A stretch of 64,000 nucleotides of DNA from Arthrobacter alpinus. Lineage in GTDB: Bacteria > Actinomycetota > Actinomycetes > Actinomycetales > Micrococcaceae. The stretch lies in NCBI RefSeq assembly GCF_900105965.1, contig NZ_FNTV01000001.1, positions 3,906,001 to 3,970,000 on the forward strand, written 5' to 3'. A model generated the notes under the pieces. It saw nothing but the letters and a program-made list of their open reading frames with translations, ran no database searches and was not told where the DNA came from. Made by a program: the position numbers and the translations under genes. This document shows, piece by piece, positions 18,452-26,842 of the stretch (positions within the stretch are counted from its first letter, which is position 1; each line of letters opens with the position of its first letter).

Positions 18452-19498
18452 TTATCCCTTCGAAACCGGGGTTGAGGAAGTAGGAGCCTGGAGTCCCGCC
18501 AGGTCATTGAAATCGTTGGTGTAGTACTTGCTCGGCTGAAGTTCCCCGCTGATGAGCCCGGCATCCTTGAGATAGCCGGCCCAAAGCGTGAAGTGTTTGT
18601 CCTCGATAATTCCGGCGTTGGGAACACCCACGCTCTTCCAGTACTGCAGGGCATCGGTGCTTTCGCTGCGGCCCCGGGCCTGAATGATCTTGGTGAAGCG
18701 GGCAATGACGTCCGCACGGGGCGTGGTGGTTTCCCACTCGATGGCCTTGGCAACACCGGTTGTGAAGGTTCGTACCGTGGTGGGGTTCTCCTTGATGAAG
18801 TCATCGCGGAAGACGTATTGGCCACCTGGGAATGAGCCGAAGAACTCCACATCGGTAAAGAGCGCTCGCAGGCCGCCGGCGGCCAGGGCTTTGTCCTGGA
18901 GCACGGAGCCGAGCGATCCGGCGTCGATCTGGCCCCTGCGGATGGCCTGTTCGGTGTCATTGGGAGGCAACACCACCAACTGCACCTGCTTGATCTCGGC
19001 TTCGCTGAGACCGTTGTTGGCGAGATAGGTGTGGATGACAGCTTCGGATTGACCACCGAGGGTGTTGACGCCGATCTTTTTGCCGATCAGGTCCTTGGCC
19101 GTTCGGATGGGGCTTTCCTTGAGGACGTAAAAACCGGTGAATGTTTTGTCATCCGAGCCGTAGTAGTTCACAACACCCGTGATCTGGGCGCCGGCATCGG
19201 CGAGTTTGACCACGGCCCCGGTGAATGCGCCACCAAAGTCGGTCTGATTTGTGGCCGCCGACTGGATGTCCTGCGGGCCGCTGATGGTGTTGCCCACCCA
19301 TTCCAAGGTGAGGCCGTCCAGGTAGCCCAGATCCGCGGCCAGTTCGGGCAGGGTGACCGAATTTGCTGATCCCTGGTACTTCAAGGTGGTGACCTCGGCT
19401 CCGCCACCACTGGCCGTTGCGGGGCCGCCGCAAGCGGAGACGGCCATCGAAAGGATGACGGCGGTCGCTGCGGTGGCCAGTGGGAGGAAGCGTTTCAT
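18452..19498 (-). CDS. ABC transporter substrate-binding lipoprotein (sulfonate/nitrate/taurine type)
   Basis: A 348-residue extracellular lipoprotein. The start at 19498 (MKRFLPLA) begins a lipoprotein signal peptide with lipobox SACG near residue 23; an upstream extension to 19630 is not needed. The mature part has the SsuA/NrtA-type layout, including KYQGSANSVTLPELAADLGY, GGAFTGAVVKLADAGA and GKKIGVNTLGGQSEAV. It would capture the substrate outside the membrane and pass it to the permease. It is the first gene of the five-gene operon, which reads binding protein, ATPase, permease, dioxygenase, monooxygenase. Confidence 0.9.
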   Translation of the reverse strand: MKRFLPLATAATAVILSMAVSACGGPATASGGGAEVTTLKYQGSANSVTLPELAADLGYLDGLTLEWVGNTISGPQDIQSAATNQTDFGGAFTGAVVKLADAGAQITGVVNYYGSDDKTFTGFYVLKESPIRTAKDLIGKKIGVNTLGGQSEAVIHTYLANNGLSEAEIKQVQLVVLPPNDTEQAIRRGQIDAGSLGSVLQDKALAAGGLRALFTDVEFFGSFPGGQYVFRDDFIKENPTTVRTFTTGVAKAIEWETTTPRADVIARFTKIIQARGRSESTDALQYWKSVGVPNAGIIEDKHFTLWAGYLKDAGLISGELQPSKYYTNDFNDLAGLQAPTSSTPVSKG

Positions 19499-19828
19499 GG
19501 TGTCCAGTCCTGTTGTTGGTCCTGCTCCTCGTTTGAGGTTGCAGGGGATTTTTGGTGGTGTGAACGATGTAAACGGACTTCTTGGACGGGTGCAATCACG
19601 TTCGACGCCGAGGGACATGGCGGGAAACATGCGGCAAAGTAGGGCTACGAACAGTCATATTTCGCTTGTGACGCCTGATTTCTTGACGTGACAAGAACTC
19701 TTGACGGGTCCGGCGTCCAGGACACTAATACGCCTCTTGGCCGAGGATTCCTTGACTTGGTGTTGGCAGCGGCGTCCAATGAAGACATCGTGTTGTACTG
19801 GGTAACGCGTCGGTGTCAGGAGCCGGTC
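19499..19828. promoter_or_regulatory. Divergent intergenic region, organosulfur operon / patatin gene
   Basis: This 330-base gap separates the minus-strand importer operon from the plus-strand membrane-patatin gene and should hold both promoters. The clearest element is the inverted repeat at 19680-19697: TTCTTG and CAAGAA around a 6-base spacer, with a second TTGACG copy just downstream. It could bind a regulator. No regulator gene for the operon is in the window and no promoter pair is convincing. Confidence 0.35.
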
Positions 19829-22800
19829 ATGAGTTCAGTTCTCGCATGGTTCAAGGGCATCATTCCGGCCTCGCCGACGGATCCAGCTGAGCTTGCCCAG
19901 CGGAGACGGCTGACGTACTGGCGTACAGGGACGCTGGCGGTCTTGGCGGTGACGCTGTGGATTGCCATGGCCGAAGTGGACAGACTGATCGCGGACTCCG
20001 CCACATCCACCGGCAGGAGCGCCTCGGCCAGCTCATTGCAGGCCCTTGACCCTCGGCTGGGTCAGGAAAACTGGGGTCTTTGGCTGAGCCTGGCGGAGGA
20101 CATCCGGCAACAAGTCTGTGGGCTCTTGCTCATCTATTCCGTGCTGGATGCCATTTTTGCCGTTTTATACATCACGCTGCTGTACGGCTTCTTTTCCTCC
20201 AGGATCATGGCAAGGCTGGCAGTTGGAGCCGTGGCCGCCGGTGAACTGGCGGAGTTGATCTTGCAGGCGCAAGGCATCCGCCAACTGCGGCTGGGCACTC
20301 TTCCAGAATTTCTGGGCTCCGCCCTTATTGCCTCCAGTGTGAAATGGGCGGGTCTGGCTGCACTGGTGTTGTTCGTGTTTGTCTATCCAAGTTTCCGTAC
20401 GTCCGTGCGGAACTGCTTGCGGAGGGCATGGCGAGCATTGTTCTTTCACCGGATCTCCGTTGCCATGATCGTGGTGATTGGCGCCCTCGCGCTGGTGCCC
20501 ATCCCAGGGGTGAACGATCAGATGCCTGATACCCAAAGGGCATGGGTTGATGCTGGGTCGAACAAGTTTGTGGTCACAAGTTGTGCGGCGCTCTTAGTCT
20601 CCGGCGGGTTGTTTTATCTGGGGCGGCGCCGCAGTGAATTGGCGTGGTCGCTGTATTTTGCGGTGCCAGATCCGCCCAACGACGCTCCCAAGTACTGGAT
20701 GTGGGCGTTGCCGCCTGCGCTGCTGGGGCTGGCCATAGTGTTCGTCATGATGACAACCGGGCTCATCGTCCCACTGAGCGGTCAAACATGGGTGGCTGCG
20801 GTTGTCCCGTTGGCGGTGTCACTACTGAGTTTTCTTCTTGTCAGCGTCTCCGGGCCCGGGGTGTCGATCGCGCCAAGGCCGCCCGATCCACTCCGGGCCA
20901 TGGATGCCTGGCGGTGTGGGGATGTGCTGGCGATCGTGCTCTTGGCAATTTCGGGCATGGCGCTCGTCAGGGCCTTCGCAGCTCCGCTGGCCTTGGGCCT
21001 GGTAGGTGCCGTGGACTTCGACGGGTCCTTGTGGGCCAGCGTCCGCTACTTCATGGTGGGCCTGCTGATCGTGGCGTTGGCTTTCCCTGTGGGCGCGTAT
21101 CTGGTGAGGAGCCTCTGGGGTGGAATTCTTGACCCCCGCGTGATTGCCGGAGCCACAACGAAAAAGGTCAACGTAATCGTGGCCCTTGTTTTTACGGGAC
21201 TGGGGTTTGCCTTTGCCATGAACCCCGTGGCCCTGAGTAAATTTGCCGGAGTTCCCGGAACGGCGCTTCTGACCATGGGAGCCTGGGTCATGGTGATCGG
21301 GCTGAGCGTTGTGGCTCTGCAGCGTCAGGTGCCGCTGCAGTTGTTCAAGCTCATGGGGCTGCGGGCAAATCCTGTCATCAGCTTGCTTGCGGTGGTGCTT
21401 GCGGTTGGGTCCTTGAACGGTGGGAATCCTGTACTGCACCACGTGCGAGAAAAGGATGCTTCTGCTGCGGTCGAGGCAGGATTAGTGGATCGGCCGAGCC
21501 TCGCGGAGGCCTTCGACTCCTGGCTGCAGCGAGATGCCGATTGCGGCATAGATGTCATGTCGGCGGACGGCACCAAGAGTGCGCATCAGGTCCGGCCGAT
21601 GATCCTCGTTGCCGCAGAAGGTGGCGGGATCCGCGCAGCGAGTTGGACGGCGCGGGCGCTTGAGAAGTTATCCAGCGCAGGAGCCTGCGGGAGCAACTCG
21701 GTGTTCGTGTCCTCGGGCGTCAGCGGTGGCTCGTTTGGCCTGACCCTGAGCAGGCTCTACGGACACGACGCTGTGGCAACTATGGAAACCCTGGCCCAGC
21801 CCGGACCTTTGGGGGCGGCCGTCGCCGGTGCCATGGTGGGTGACATTGTCGCTTCCGGCACCGGGCTCATGATCCCCACGCGTTTCAAAGACCCTGTCAC
21901 GGGCGTGGAAAACGTTGCCTGGAACGATCGGGCCGGACTGGTGGAATCCTTATGGGAGGAATCTGCAGGAAAATTGGCGCAGTCATTCGATCCCACGATT
22001 GCTGGACCAACCGGGGCGCTGGTGCTCAATTCCACAGACACCGGGACCGGCTGCAGAGTAGTTGTCAGCCAGATTGATCTACCCAGTGCGAGGGACACTC
22101 AAAACGTAGGCCCGCCAAACGGTTTGTCCTGCGTTGCCGGGCAGGGTTTCCCCTTGTCTGTGGATCTGTTCGATCAACAGGCGCAATGCCCTCTCGGGCT
22201 GCGTTGGTCCACGGCCACGCTGCTCTCGGGCCGGTTCCCCATCATCTCCCCGGCCGGCAGGGCACCAGCAGTGACGGCTAGCCCGGGTGAGGGGCCCCAA
22301 TGCCGCATGCAGCAGGGATTCCAGCTCATCGATGGCGGGTATTCGGAAGGGTCAGCGTTGGGAACCATCAGCGACCTCTGGCCCACCCTTCAAGCGGAGA
22401 TCATAGGCCACAACGCTTGCGTCCTTGCAGCTGCTTCCTGGCCCGCAGGCCAGGAAGCAGCTGCTGCGGATCCCTGCGCGGGGGTTGATGCGACCGCGGA
22501 TTTAGTAGTTCCCATCTTCTTGTTCCTGCAAAACTCCCCGGGCGCAGACATTGTTGGACAGCCTCCCCAAGCTGCGGGTGAATTGGCGGTTCCCTTGGCT
22601 GGCCTTAGGGCGGCCAAACTCCAGAGCGGCTCTGCGGCATGGATCCAGCGGCTCGAAGCGGGCGCCGTGGCGTGCCCCTCAACGTTGGCAGGCAACGATT
22701 GTGTGAACGCCACCGCCGGGGTGCGGGCAGCGCTGGGGGACCGGTCCGTCGTCGTGGTTGCCACCAACAGCGTTCCAGCCTTGGCGGCGCCCCTCGGATG

Positions 22801-22921
22801 GTCGTTGTCGAATATGAGCCAGCGACAGCTTGCAGAGGCCATGGATCAGGAAGCGCTCGTGACAAAGGATGACGCTGACATGCAGTCCTTTGCAAAGCTG
22901 CTGGCATTCCTTCGAGGCTAG
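19829..22921 (+). CDS. Multi-pass membrane protein with C-terminal patatin-like phospholipase domain
   Basis: A 1,030-residue protein. The ATG at 19829 has AGGAG 6 bases upstream; the frame is open from 19688, but that extension has no ribosome site. The first ~560 residues hold many hydrophobic helices. The last ~450 form a patatin-type lipid hydrolase with the oxyanion loop GGGIRAA near residue 598, nucleophile elbow GVSGGS (Ser near 632) and the catalytic Asp in LIDGGYSEGS near 835. The Ser-Asp dyad is intact, so phospholipase or lipid acyl hydrolase activity at the membrane is expected. A perfect 17-bp hairpin lies inside the coding sequence at 22427-22464. It stands alone; its lipid substrate is unknown. 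Confidence 0.85.
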   Translation: MSSVLAWFKGIIPASPTDPAELAQRRRLTYWRTGTLAVLAVTLWIAMAEVDRLIADSATSTGRSASASSLQALDPRLGQENWGLWLSLAEDIRQQVCGLLLIYSVLDAIFAVLYITLLYGFFSSRIMARLAVGAVAAGELAELILQAQGIRQLRLGTLPEFLGSALIASSVKWAGLAALVLFVFVYPSFRTSVRNCLRRAWRALFFHRISVAMIVVIGALALVPIPGVNDQMPDTQRAWVDAGSNKFVVTSCAALLVSGGLFYLGRRRSELAWSLYFAVPDPPNDAPKYWMWALPPALLGLAIVFVMMTTGLIVPLSGQTWVAAVVPLAVSLLSFLLVSVSGPGVSIAPRPPDPLRAMDAWRCGDVLAIVLLAISGMALVRAFAAPLALGLVGAVDFDGSLWASVRYFMVGLLIVALAFPVGAYLVRSLWGGILDPRVIAGATTKKVNVIVALVFTGLGFAFAMNPVALSKFAGVPGTALLTMGAWVMVIGLSVVALQRQVPLQLFKLMGLRANPVISLLAVVLAVGSLNGGNPVLHHVREKDASAAVEAGLVDRPSLAEAFDSWLQRDADCGIDVMSADGTKSAHQVRPMILVAAEGGGIRAASWTARALEKLSSAGACGSNSVFVSSGVSGGSFGLTLSRLYGHDAVATMETLAQPGPLGAAVAGAMVGDIVASGTGLMIPTRFKDPVTGVENVAWNDRAGLVESLWEESAGKLAQSFDPTIAGPTGALVLNSTDTGTGCRVVVSQIDLPSARDTQNVGPPNGLSCVAGQGFPLSVDLFDQQAQCPLGLRWSTATLLSGRFPIISPAGRAPAVTASPGEGPQCRMQQGFQLIDGGYSEGSALGTISDLWPTLQAEIIGHNACVLAAASWPAGQEAAAADPCAGVDATADLVVPIFLFLQNSPGADIVGQPPQAAGELAVPLAGLRAAKLQSGSAAWIQRLEAGAVACPSTLAGNDCVNATAGVRAALGDRSVVVVATNSVPALAAPLGWSLSNMSQRQLAEAMDQEALVTKDDADMQSFAKLLAFLRG

Positions 22922-23009
22922 CGATTCTGGTGCAATCCGCTAGTAAAAGTTGCGTTGCTTTGTTGCAGGCCACAAAGCAACTTTTTGCCCATCCGTATAC
23001 GGTAGAGGT

Positions 23010-23882
23010 ATGTCTAGCTCCGTTGGCAATGAAGCCGCTACCGCACCTGTCCGCATTCGTAACATTCCCGCAGAAATTGCCCGCTCGTGGCTTCTGGTTC
23101 CGGCGACGCGCCCGGAGATCTTTGACGAGTCCGCCAACTCGCGCGCAGACGCCGTTGTCCTGGACATCGAAGATGCAGTAGACCCCAAGAAGAAGGACGC
23201 CGCCCGCGCCGACGTCATCGCTTGGCTGCGCAACGGCGGCCAGGCCTGGGTCCGCATCAACGACGTTCAGTCAGCCTTCTGGGCCGACGACGTCGCCAAC
23301 CTGCGCAACGTCCCCGGCTTGCTCGGCGTCATGCTGGCCAAGACCGAGAACGCCGAACAGGTCAAGGAAACCTACCACCGCCTTGACGGTAAGACCCGTG
23401 TGCTCGCCTTGGTTGAATCTGCACTGGGCATCGAGGAAGCCAACAACATTGCCCGCGCCGAGGGTGCCTTCCGCCTTGCCTTTGGCTCAGGTGACTTCCG
23501 TCGCGACACCGGCATGGCCGCCGATCGCGAAGCAATGGCATATCCGCGCGCCAAGCTGGTTGTGGCCAGCCGCGTTGGCAACCTGCCCGGCCCCATCGAC
23601 GGACCCACCGTTGGCACCAACCACCCGATCCTGCGTGAGCAGTCTGCCATCACGGTCTCGATGGGCATGACGGGCAAGTTGTGCCTCGCCATGGACCAAA
23701 CCACCATCATCAACGAGGTCATCAGCCCCACGCCTTCCGACGTTGCCTGGGCCACCGATTTCATGAACGATTTCAACGCCCGCGGCGGCGTGATCCGCGA
23801 CGGCTCCGACCTTCCCCGCCTGGGTCGCGCCGAGAAGATCATGAAGCTCGCTGTCGCTTACGGCGTCCAGCCCGCACTCTAG
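23010..23882 (+). CDS. HpcH/HpaI aldolase / CitE-like CoA ester lyase
   Basis: A 290-residue enzyme of the citrate-lyase beta-subunit (CitE) superfamily. Early RSWLLVPATRPEIFDESANS and VVLDIEDAVDP are the family signature; the Glu-Asp pair takes part in Mg2+ binding. LALVESALGI carries the second metal-binding Glu near residue 130. Relatives cleave malyl-, citramalyl- or methylmalyl-CoA. The ATG at 23010 follows TAGAGG; a longer frame from 22950 is not favoured. The exact substrate cannot be read from the sequence. It ends 8 bases before the DUF2797-like gene. Confidence 0.87.
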   Translation: MSSSVGNEAATAPVRIRNIPAEIARSWLLVPATRPEIFDESANSRADAVVLDIEDAVDPKKKDAARADVIAWLRNGGQAWVRINDVQSAFWADDVANLRNVPGLLGVMLAKTENAEQVKETYHRLDGKTRVLALVESALGIEEANNIARAEGAFRLAFGSGDFRRDTGMAADREAMAYPRAKLVVASRVGNLPGPIDGPTVGTNHPILREQSAITVSMGMTGKLCLAMDQTTIINEVISPTPSDVAWATDFMNDFNARGGVIRDGSDLPRLGRAEKIMKLAVAYGVQPAL

Positions 23883-23887
23883 CCAAA

Positions 23888-23913
23888 CCGGTGGTCGAGC
23901 CTGTCAAGACCGG
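23888..23913. repeat. Interspersed repeat copy 1 (GGTGGTC...CCTGTC...GACC type)
   Basis: CCGGTGGTCGAGCCTGTC continues into AAGACCGG. A second copy at 60145-60169 matches at 22 of 25 positions. This copy overlaps the likely 5' end of the DUF2797-like gene. Confidence 0.6.
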
Positions 23914-24817
23914 CCTGGTCCGCGGCGTCTCGTGGAGGCCCGGAGGTCCTGCGCTCTCGCTCATGGCGGACGACGCCGATGCCCAGCTGCCTTTGTCGGC
24001 TGGGCAGTGGCTGCGGTTCGAGGTGCTTTCCGGCGATGGAATTCCGGCTCGTTACTGTCTGGGGTACACCAGCGTGCAGGGGCCGGAAGATTCGCTGCAC
24101 CACTCTTGCCCCACTCACCAGGGCGCCGAACGCGGTTTCCAGTGCGGCGCCTGTTTTGCTCGGGACGATCTGCGGCACATGCATGATTTTCACCGCAGCG
24201 GCCAGGCCCCGCCCGGGATGCGCAGCTATTTATCGCAGCAGCACTGGTTGTACATCGCCACGTTTGCCGACGGCACCACCAAGGTGGGCACCGCTTCCAA
24301 TCTGAGTAAGTGGCGGCGCCTGGCCGAGCAAGGCGCAGTGGTGGCGCAGTATGTTGCGTTGGCCCGGGATGGGGCCGTAGTGCGATTGCTGGAAGATTCG
24401 GTGACCAAGGAACTTGGAGTCACGCAATTTGTGCGTGCCGCAAGCAAGGCAGCATCCCTTCTTACGCCCCGGAGTAAGGCGGAACTTGAGCTGCGCAATC
24501 GAGAGGTGGCCGGCGTCGTGCGTGAATTCTTGCACGAACGCACGCAGCCGGGTTTCGAGATTGTCGACGAGCAGTGGCGTGGCAGCGATTTTGCCCGCGG
24601 AATTCTAGCCGGTGGTCCGAGGATCGCGTACCCGCAGCCCCTGGACTCGGGCAGGCATGGCATGAAGCTGCTTTCCATGCTGGGAGCCAACGCGCTGGTG
24701 TCTCTTGATGATGCGGAGGCGGCGTTTGTCGTGGACCTTGGCGGGCTCAAGGGGCATCGGATCAGGTCCGGCGCCTTTAGCACCGAGATTCCGGCCCTGC
24801 AGGAATCTCTCTTCTAG
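23891..24817 (+). CDS. DUF2797-like protein with Cys/His cluster
   Basis: A 308-residue protein I recognise as DUF2797-like, of unknown function. A cluster of Cys and His (HHSCPTHQ, FQCGACFARDD, HMHDFHRSG) at about residues 72-105 looks like a zinc site. It is followed by HWLYIATFADGTTKVGTASN, which recalls the first strand-loop of GIY-YIG-type folds; that likeness is weak. No signal peptide is present. The start is uncertain: GTG 23891 is used because homologue-like sequence (LVRGVSW) begins eight codons later. This GTG lies inside an interspersed repeat and lacks a ribosome site; ATG 23963 is the fallback. Confidence 0.7.
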   Translation: MVEPVKTGLVRGVSWRPGGPALSLMADDADAQLPLSAGQWLRFEVLSGDGIPARYCLGYTSVQGPEDSLHHSCPTHQGAERGFQCGACFARDDLRHMHDFHRSGQAPPGMRSYLSQQHWLYIATFADGTTKVGTASNLSKWRRLAEQGAVVAQYVALARDGAVVRLLEDSVTKELGVTQFVRAASKAASLLTPRSKAELELRNREVAGVVREFLHERTQPGFEIVDEQWRGSDFARGILAGGPRIAYPQPLDSGRHGMKLLSMLGANALVSLDDAEAAFVVDLGGLKGHRIRSGAFSTEIPALQESLF

Positions 24818-24848
24818 TGGCTTCCGGCTTCACGGGTAGACTCAGAGC

Positions 24849-25100
24849 GTGATTAACGACTTCTGGGAAACCGCACCGCCAGCCTACAAATACGCCGTTT
24901 TTGGTGGCATGGGGCTGACCTTCATCGGCATTGTCATCATTGTCATCGGTGCCCTTACTTCTACCGCGTCCATGACGTTCATTGCTCTGCCGTTCGTCGG
25001 GGTGGGACTGCTGGCGCACATGGCGTCCCTGGGCTTGCGCGGCCACAACATCCGCAAGGAACTCAAAGCCGCCGAGAAGCGCGAAGCAGAGCGCAACTAA
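24849..25100 (+). CDS. Small two-helix membrane protein (DUF3188-like)
   Basis: An 83-residue protein with two hydrophobic helices (about residues 17-37 and 40-62) and a charged C-terminal tail, KELKAAEKREAERN. It resembles the small actinobacterial DUF3188 proteins, whose function is unknown. Translation starts at GTG 24849, with TAGACT 6 bases upstream and no Shine-Dalgarno sequence, suggesting a leaderless transcript. It is convergent with the following MFS gene. Confidence 0.7.
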   Translation: MINDFWETAPPAYKYAVFGGMGLTFIGIVIIVIGALTSTASMTFIALPFVGVGLLAHMASLGLRGHNIRKELKAAEKREAERN

Positions 25101-25213
25101 CCCCAACGCCGCATCACTTAAGGTTCGTGCGCAGTGTCATGGCGAATCCAAACAGCAGATCAGGCGGGTTGGGACCCAGTTTTTCGCCTGACCTGCTGTC
25201 TCAATTGAGCAGG

Positions 25214-26764
25214 CTAGTGCTCCACAGGTGCCGCGTTGGCCACTGCACCACGTAGCGCCCAGAGGCACATGAGTGCCGCGCCGAGCATGAGGGCAACGCT
25301 GACCAGCGCCACGGTTCCCTGTCCGGAATCAAAGGCATGCTTGGCCGATTCCAGCAATGCGGCACCCTGCTGCTCGGGGAGCTTTGCGGCAACATCGATA
25401 GCGCCACCCAGGGTCTGAGATGCATTTTCCGTCTCCGCCCCCGAAAGCCCGGACGGAACGGCAACATTCAGCCTGTAGGCAGCAGCCAGAACGCTGCCCA
25501 AGATAGCTGTTCCCAGGACCGATCCCACTTCATAGGCGGTTTCCGAGATCGCCGAGGCAGCACCCGCCTTGGCCGGGGGCGCAGCGGCCAGGATCAGGTC
25601 ATTGGAGATGGTCTCCGCCATGCCGACGCCGGCACCTAGGACGGCGAACGCTGCAATGATGCCCAGTACTGAACCGTCTGTGTTTAGCCAGACGATCAGG
25701 AACCCCGTGGCATTTAGGAACAAGCCCCCGGCTACCAGGTACTTCGGCTTGAAACGCCCGGCCAGGGAGGCTGCCAGGAGTCCCGAGACGATCGTGATGG
25801 CGAGGCCCGGCACCAAGACAAAGGCGGCATGGGTGGGGGAGAGGCCCACCACAAGCTGGAGATGCTGGGTGACGAAGTACAAGAATCCAACCAGCGCAAA
25901 GATGCTCAGCAAGTTGGCGCTCACGCTGCCGCTGAACACGGGATTCTTGAACAACGTCACATCCATCATGGGGTTTGCGCGGCGCAATTGCCGGCGCACA
26001 AAAACCACGGCCAGCGCGATACCCGCAGCGATGAGTGCCATATTGATGACGGAGAAGCCCGACTGGGCCATTTCCTTGATGCCAAAGATAGTGGGCACCA
26101 TGGCTCCGAAGGTCAACAGAATGCTCACCACGTCAATGCGCCCCGGGTTGGGGTCCTTGGACTCCGGGACAAAGATGGGCGCCAAGATCAGGAATGGAAC
26201 CAGCACCGGCACCGACATCAGGAAGACTGCGCCCCACCAGAAGTGTTCCAGGATGAAGCCGCCCACAATGGGGCCCAACGCTGCGCCGCCGGAGAAACCA
26301 GCCGCCCAGACGGCAATGGCCGTGCGCCGCTGAGTCGGATGCAAGAACAAGTTTCGGATCAGGGACAGGGTTGAGGGCATCAGCATGGCGCCGAAGAGGC
26401 CCAACAGGGCGCGGTAGCCAATGAGGGCCCCGGCGTTGGGGGCGAAGGCTGCCAGGACTGAAACGATCGCGAAGCCGGTGCTGCCGATCATGAGCATGCG
26501 GCGCCGGCCAAATCTATCTGCCATGCTGCCCATCGGGATCAGCAAGGCGGCCAGAACCAGCGGGTAGACGTCAATGATCCACAGCAGCTCCGAGGCAGAC
26601 GGCACCAAGGCCAGGGAGATTGAGGGGATTGCGAAGCTCAGGACCGTATTGTCAACGGATACGAGCAAAACGGGCAGCATCAAGACGATCAGGGCAATCC
26701 ATGTACGGATTCCTGCACGCTGCGGAGTGTGAGCTGATGTGGTGTTAAGAGTCGTTGACGCCAT
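25214..26764 (-). CDS. MFS transporter, DHA2 family (SmvA/QacA-like)
   Basis: A 516-residue proton-coupled efflux pump with about 14 helices. It shows VDNTVLSFAIPSI in helix 1, LIPMGSMADRFGRRRML (motif A) near residue 80 and FSGGAALGPIVGGFI (motif C) near 160. SmvA/QacA-like pumps export cationic antiseptics and dyes; the substrate here is inferred only from family. It is transcribed divergently from a TetR gene across 78 bases containing two operator-like inverted repeats, so TetR repression is likely. Its promoter hexamers leave only 6 bases before ATG, so the message may be leaderless. Confidence 0.92.
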   Translation of the reverse strand: MASTTLNTTSAHTPQRAGIRTWIALIVLMLPVLLVSVDNTVLSFAIPSISLALVPSASELLWIIDVYPLVLAALLIPMGSMADRFGRRRMLMIGSTGFAIVSVLAAFAPNAGALIGYRALLGLFGAMLMPSTLSLIRNLFLHPTQRRTAIAVWAAGFSGGAALGPIVGGFILEHFWWGAVFLMSVPVLVPFLILAPIFVPESKDPNPGRIDVVSILLTFGAMVPTIFGIKEMAQSGFSVINMALIAAGIALAVVFVRRQLRRANPMMDVTLFKNPVFSGSVSANLLSIFALVGFLYFVTQHLQLVVGLSPTHAAFVLVPGLAITIVSGLLAASLAGRFKPKYLVAGGLFLNATGFLIVWLNTDGSVLGIIAAFAVLGAGVGMAETISNDLILAAAPPAKAGAASAISETAYEVGSVLGTAILGSVLAAAYRLNVAVPSGLSGAETENASQTLGGAIDVAAKLPEQQGAALLESAKHAFDSGQGTVALVSVALMLGAALMCLWALRGAVANAAPVEH

Positions 26765-26770
26765 GGCAAT

Positions 26771-26812
26771 AGTCTATACCGTCCAGCCGGTACAGTAAAC
26801 CGTCTGGACGGT
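26771..26812. promoter_or_regulatory. Twin TetR operators and overlapping divergent promoters
   Basis: Two related inverted repeats, ACCGTCCAGCCGGT (26778-26791) and ACCGTCTGGACGGT (26799-26812), start 21 bases apart, about two helical turns. On the minus strand TTTACT and TAGACT, 17 bases apart, make a promoter for the MFS gene that brackets the first repeat. On the plus strand TAGGGT at 26831 serves TetR, with the second repeat over its -35 zone. A TetR dimer on each site would silence both genes. Confidence 0.75.
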
Positions 26813-26842
26813 GCAGTCCATCACCTCTTGTAGGGTGGACTC

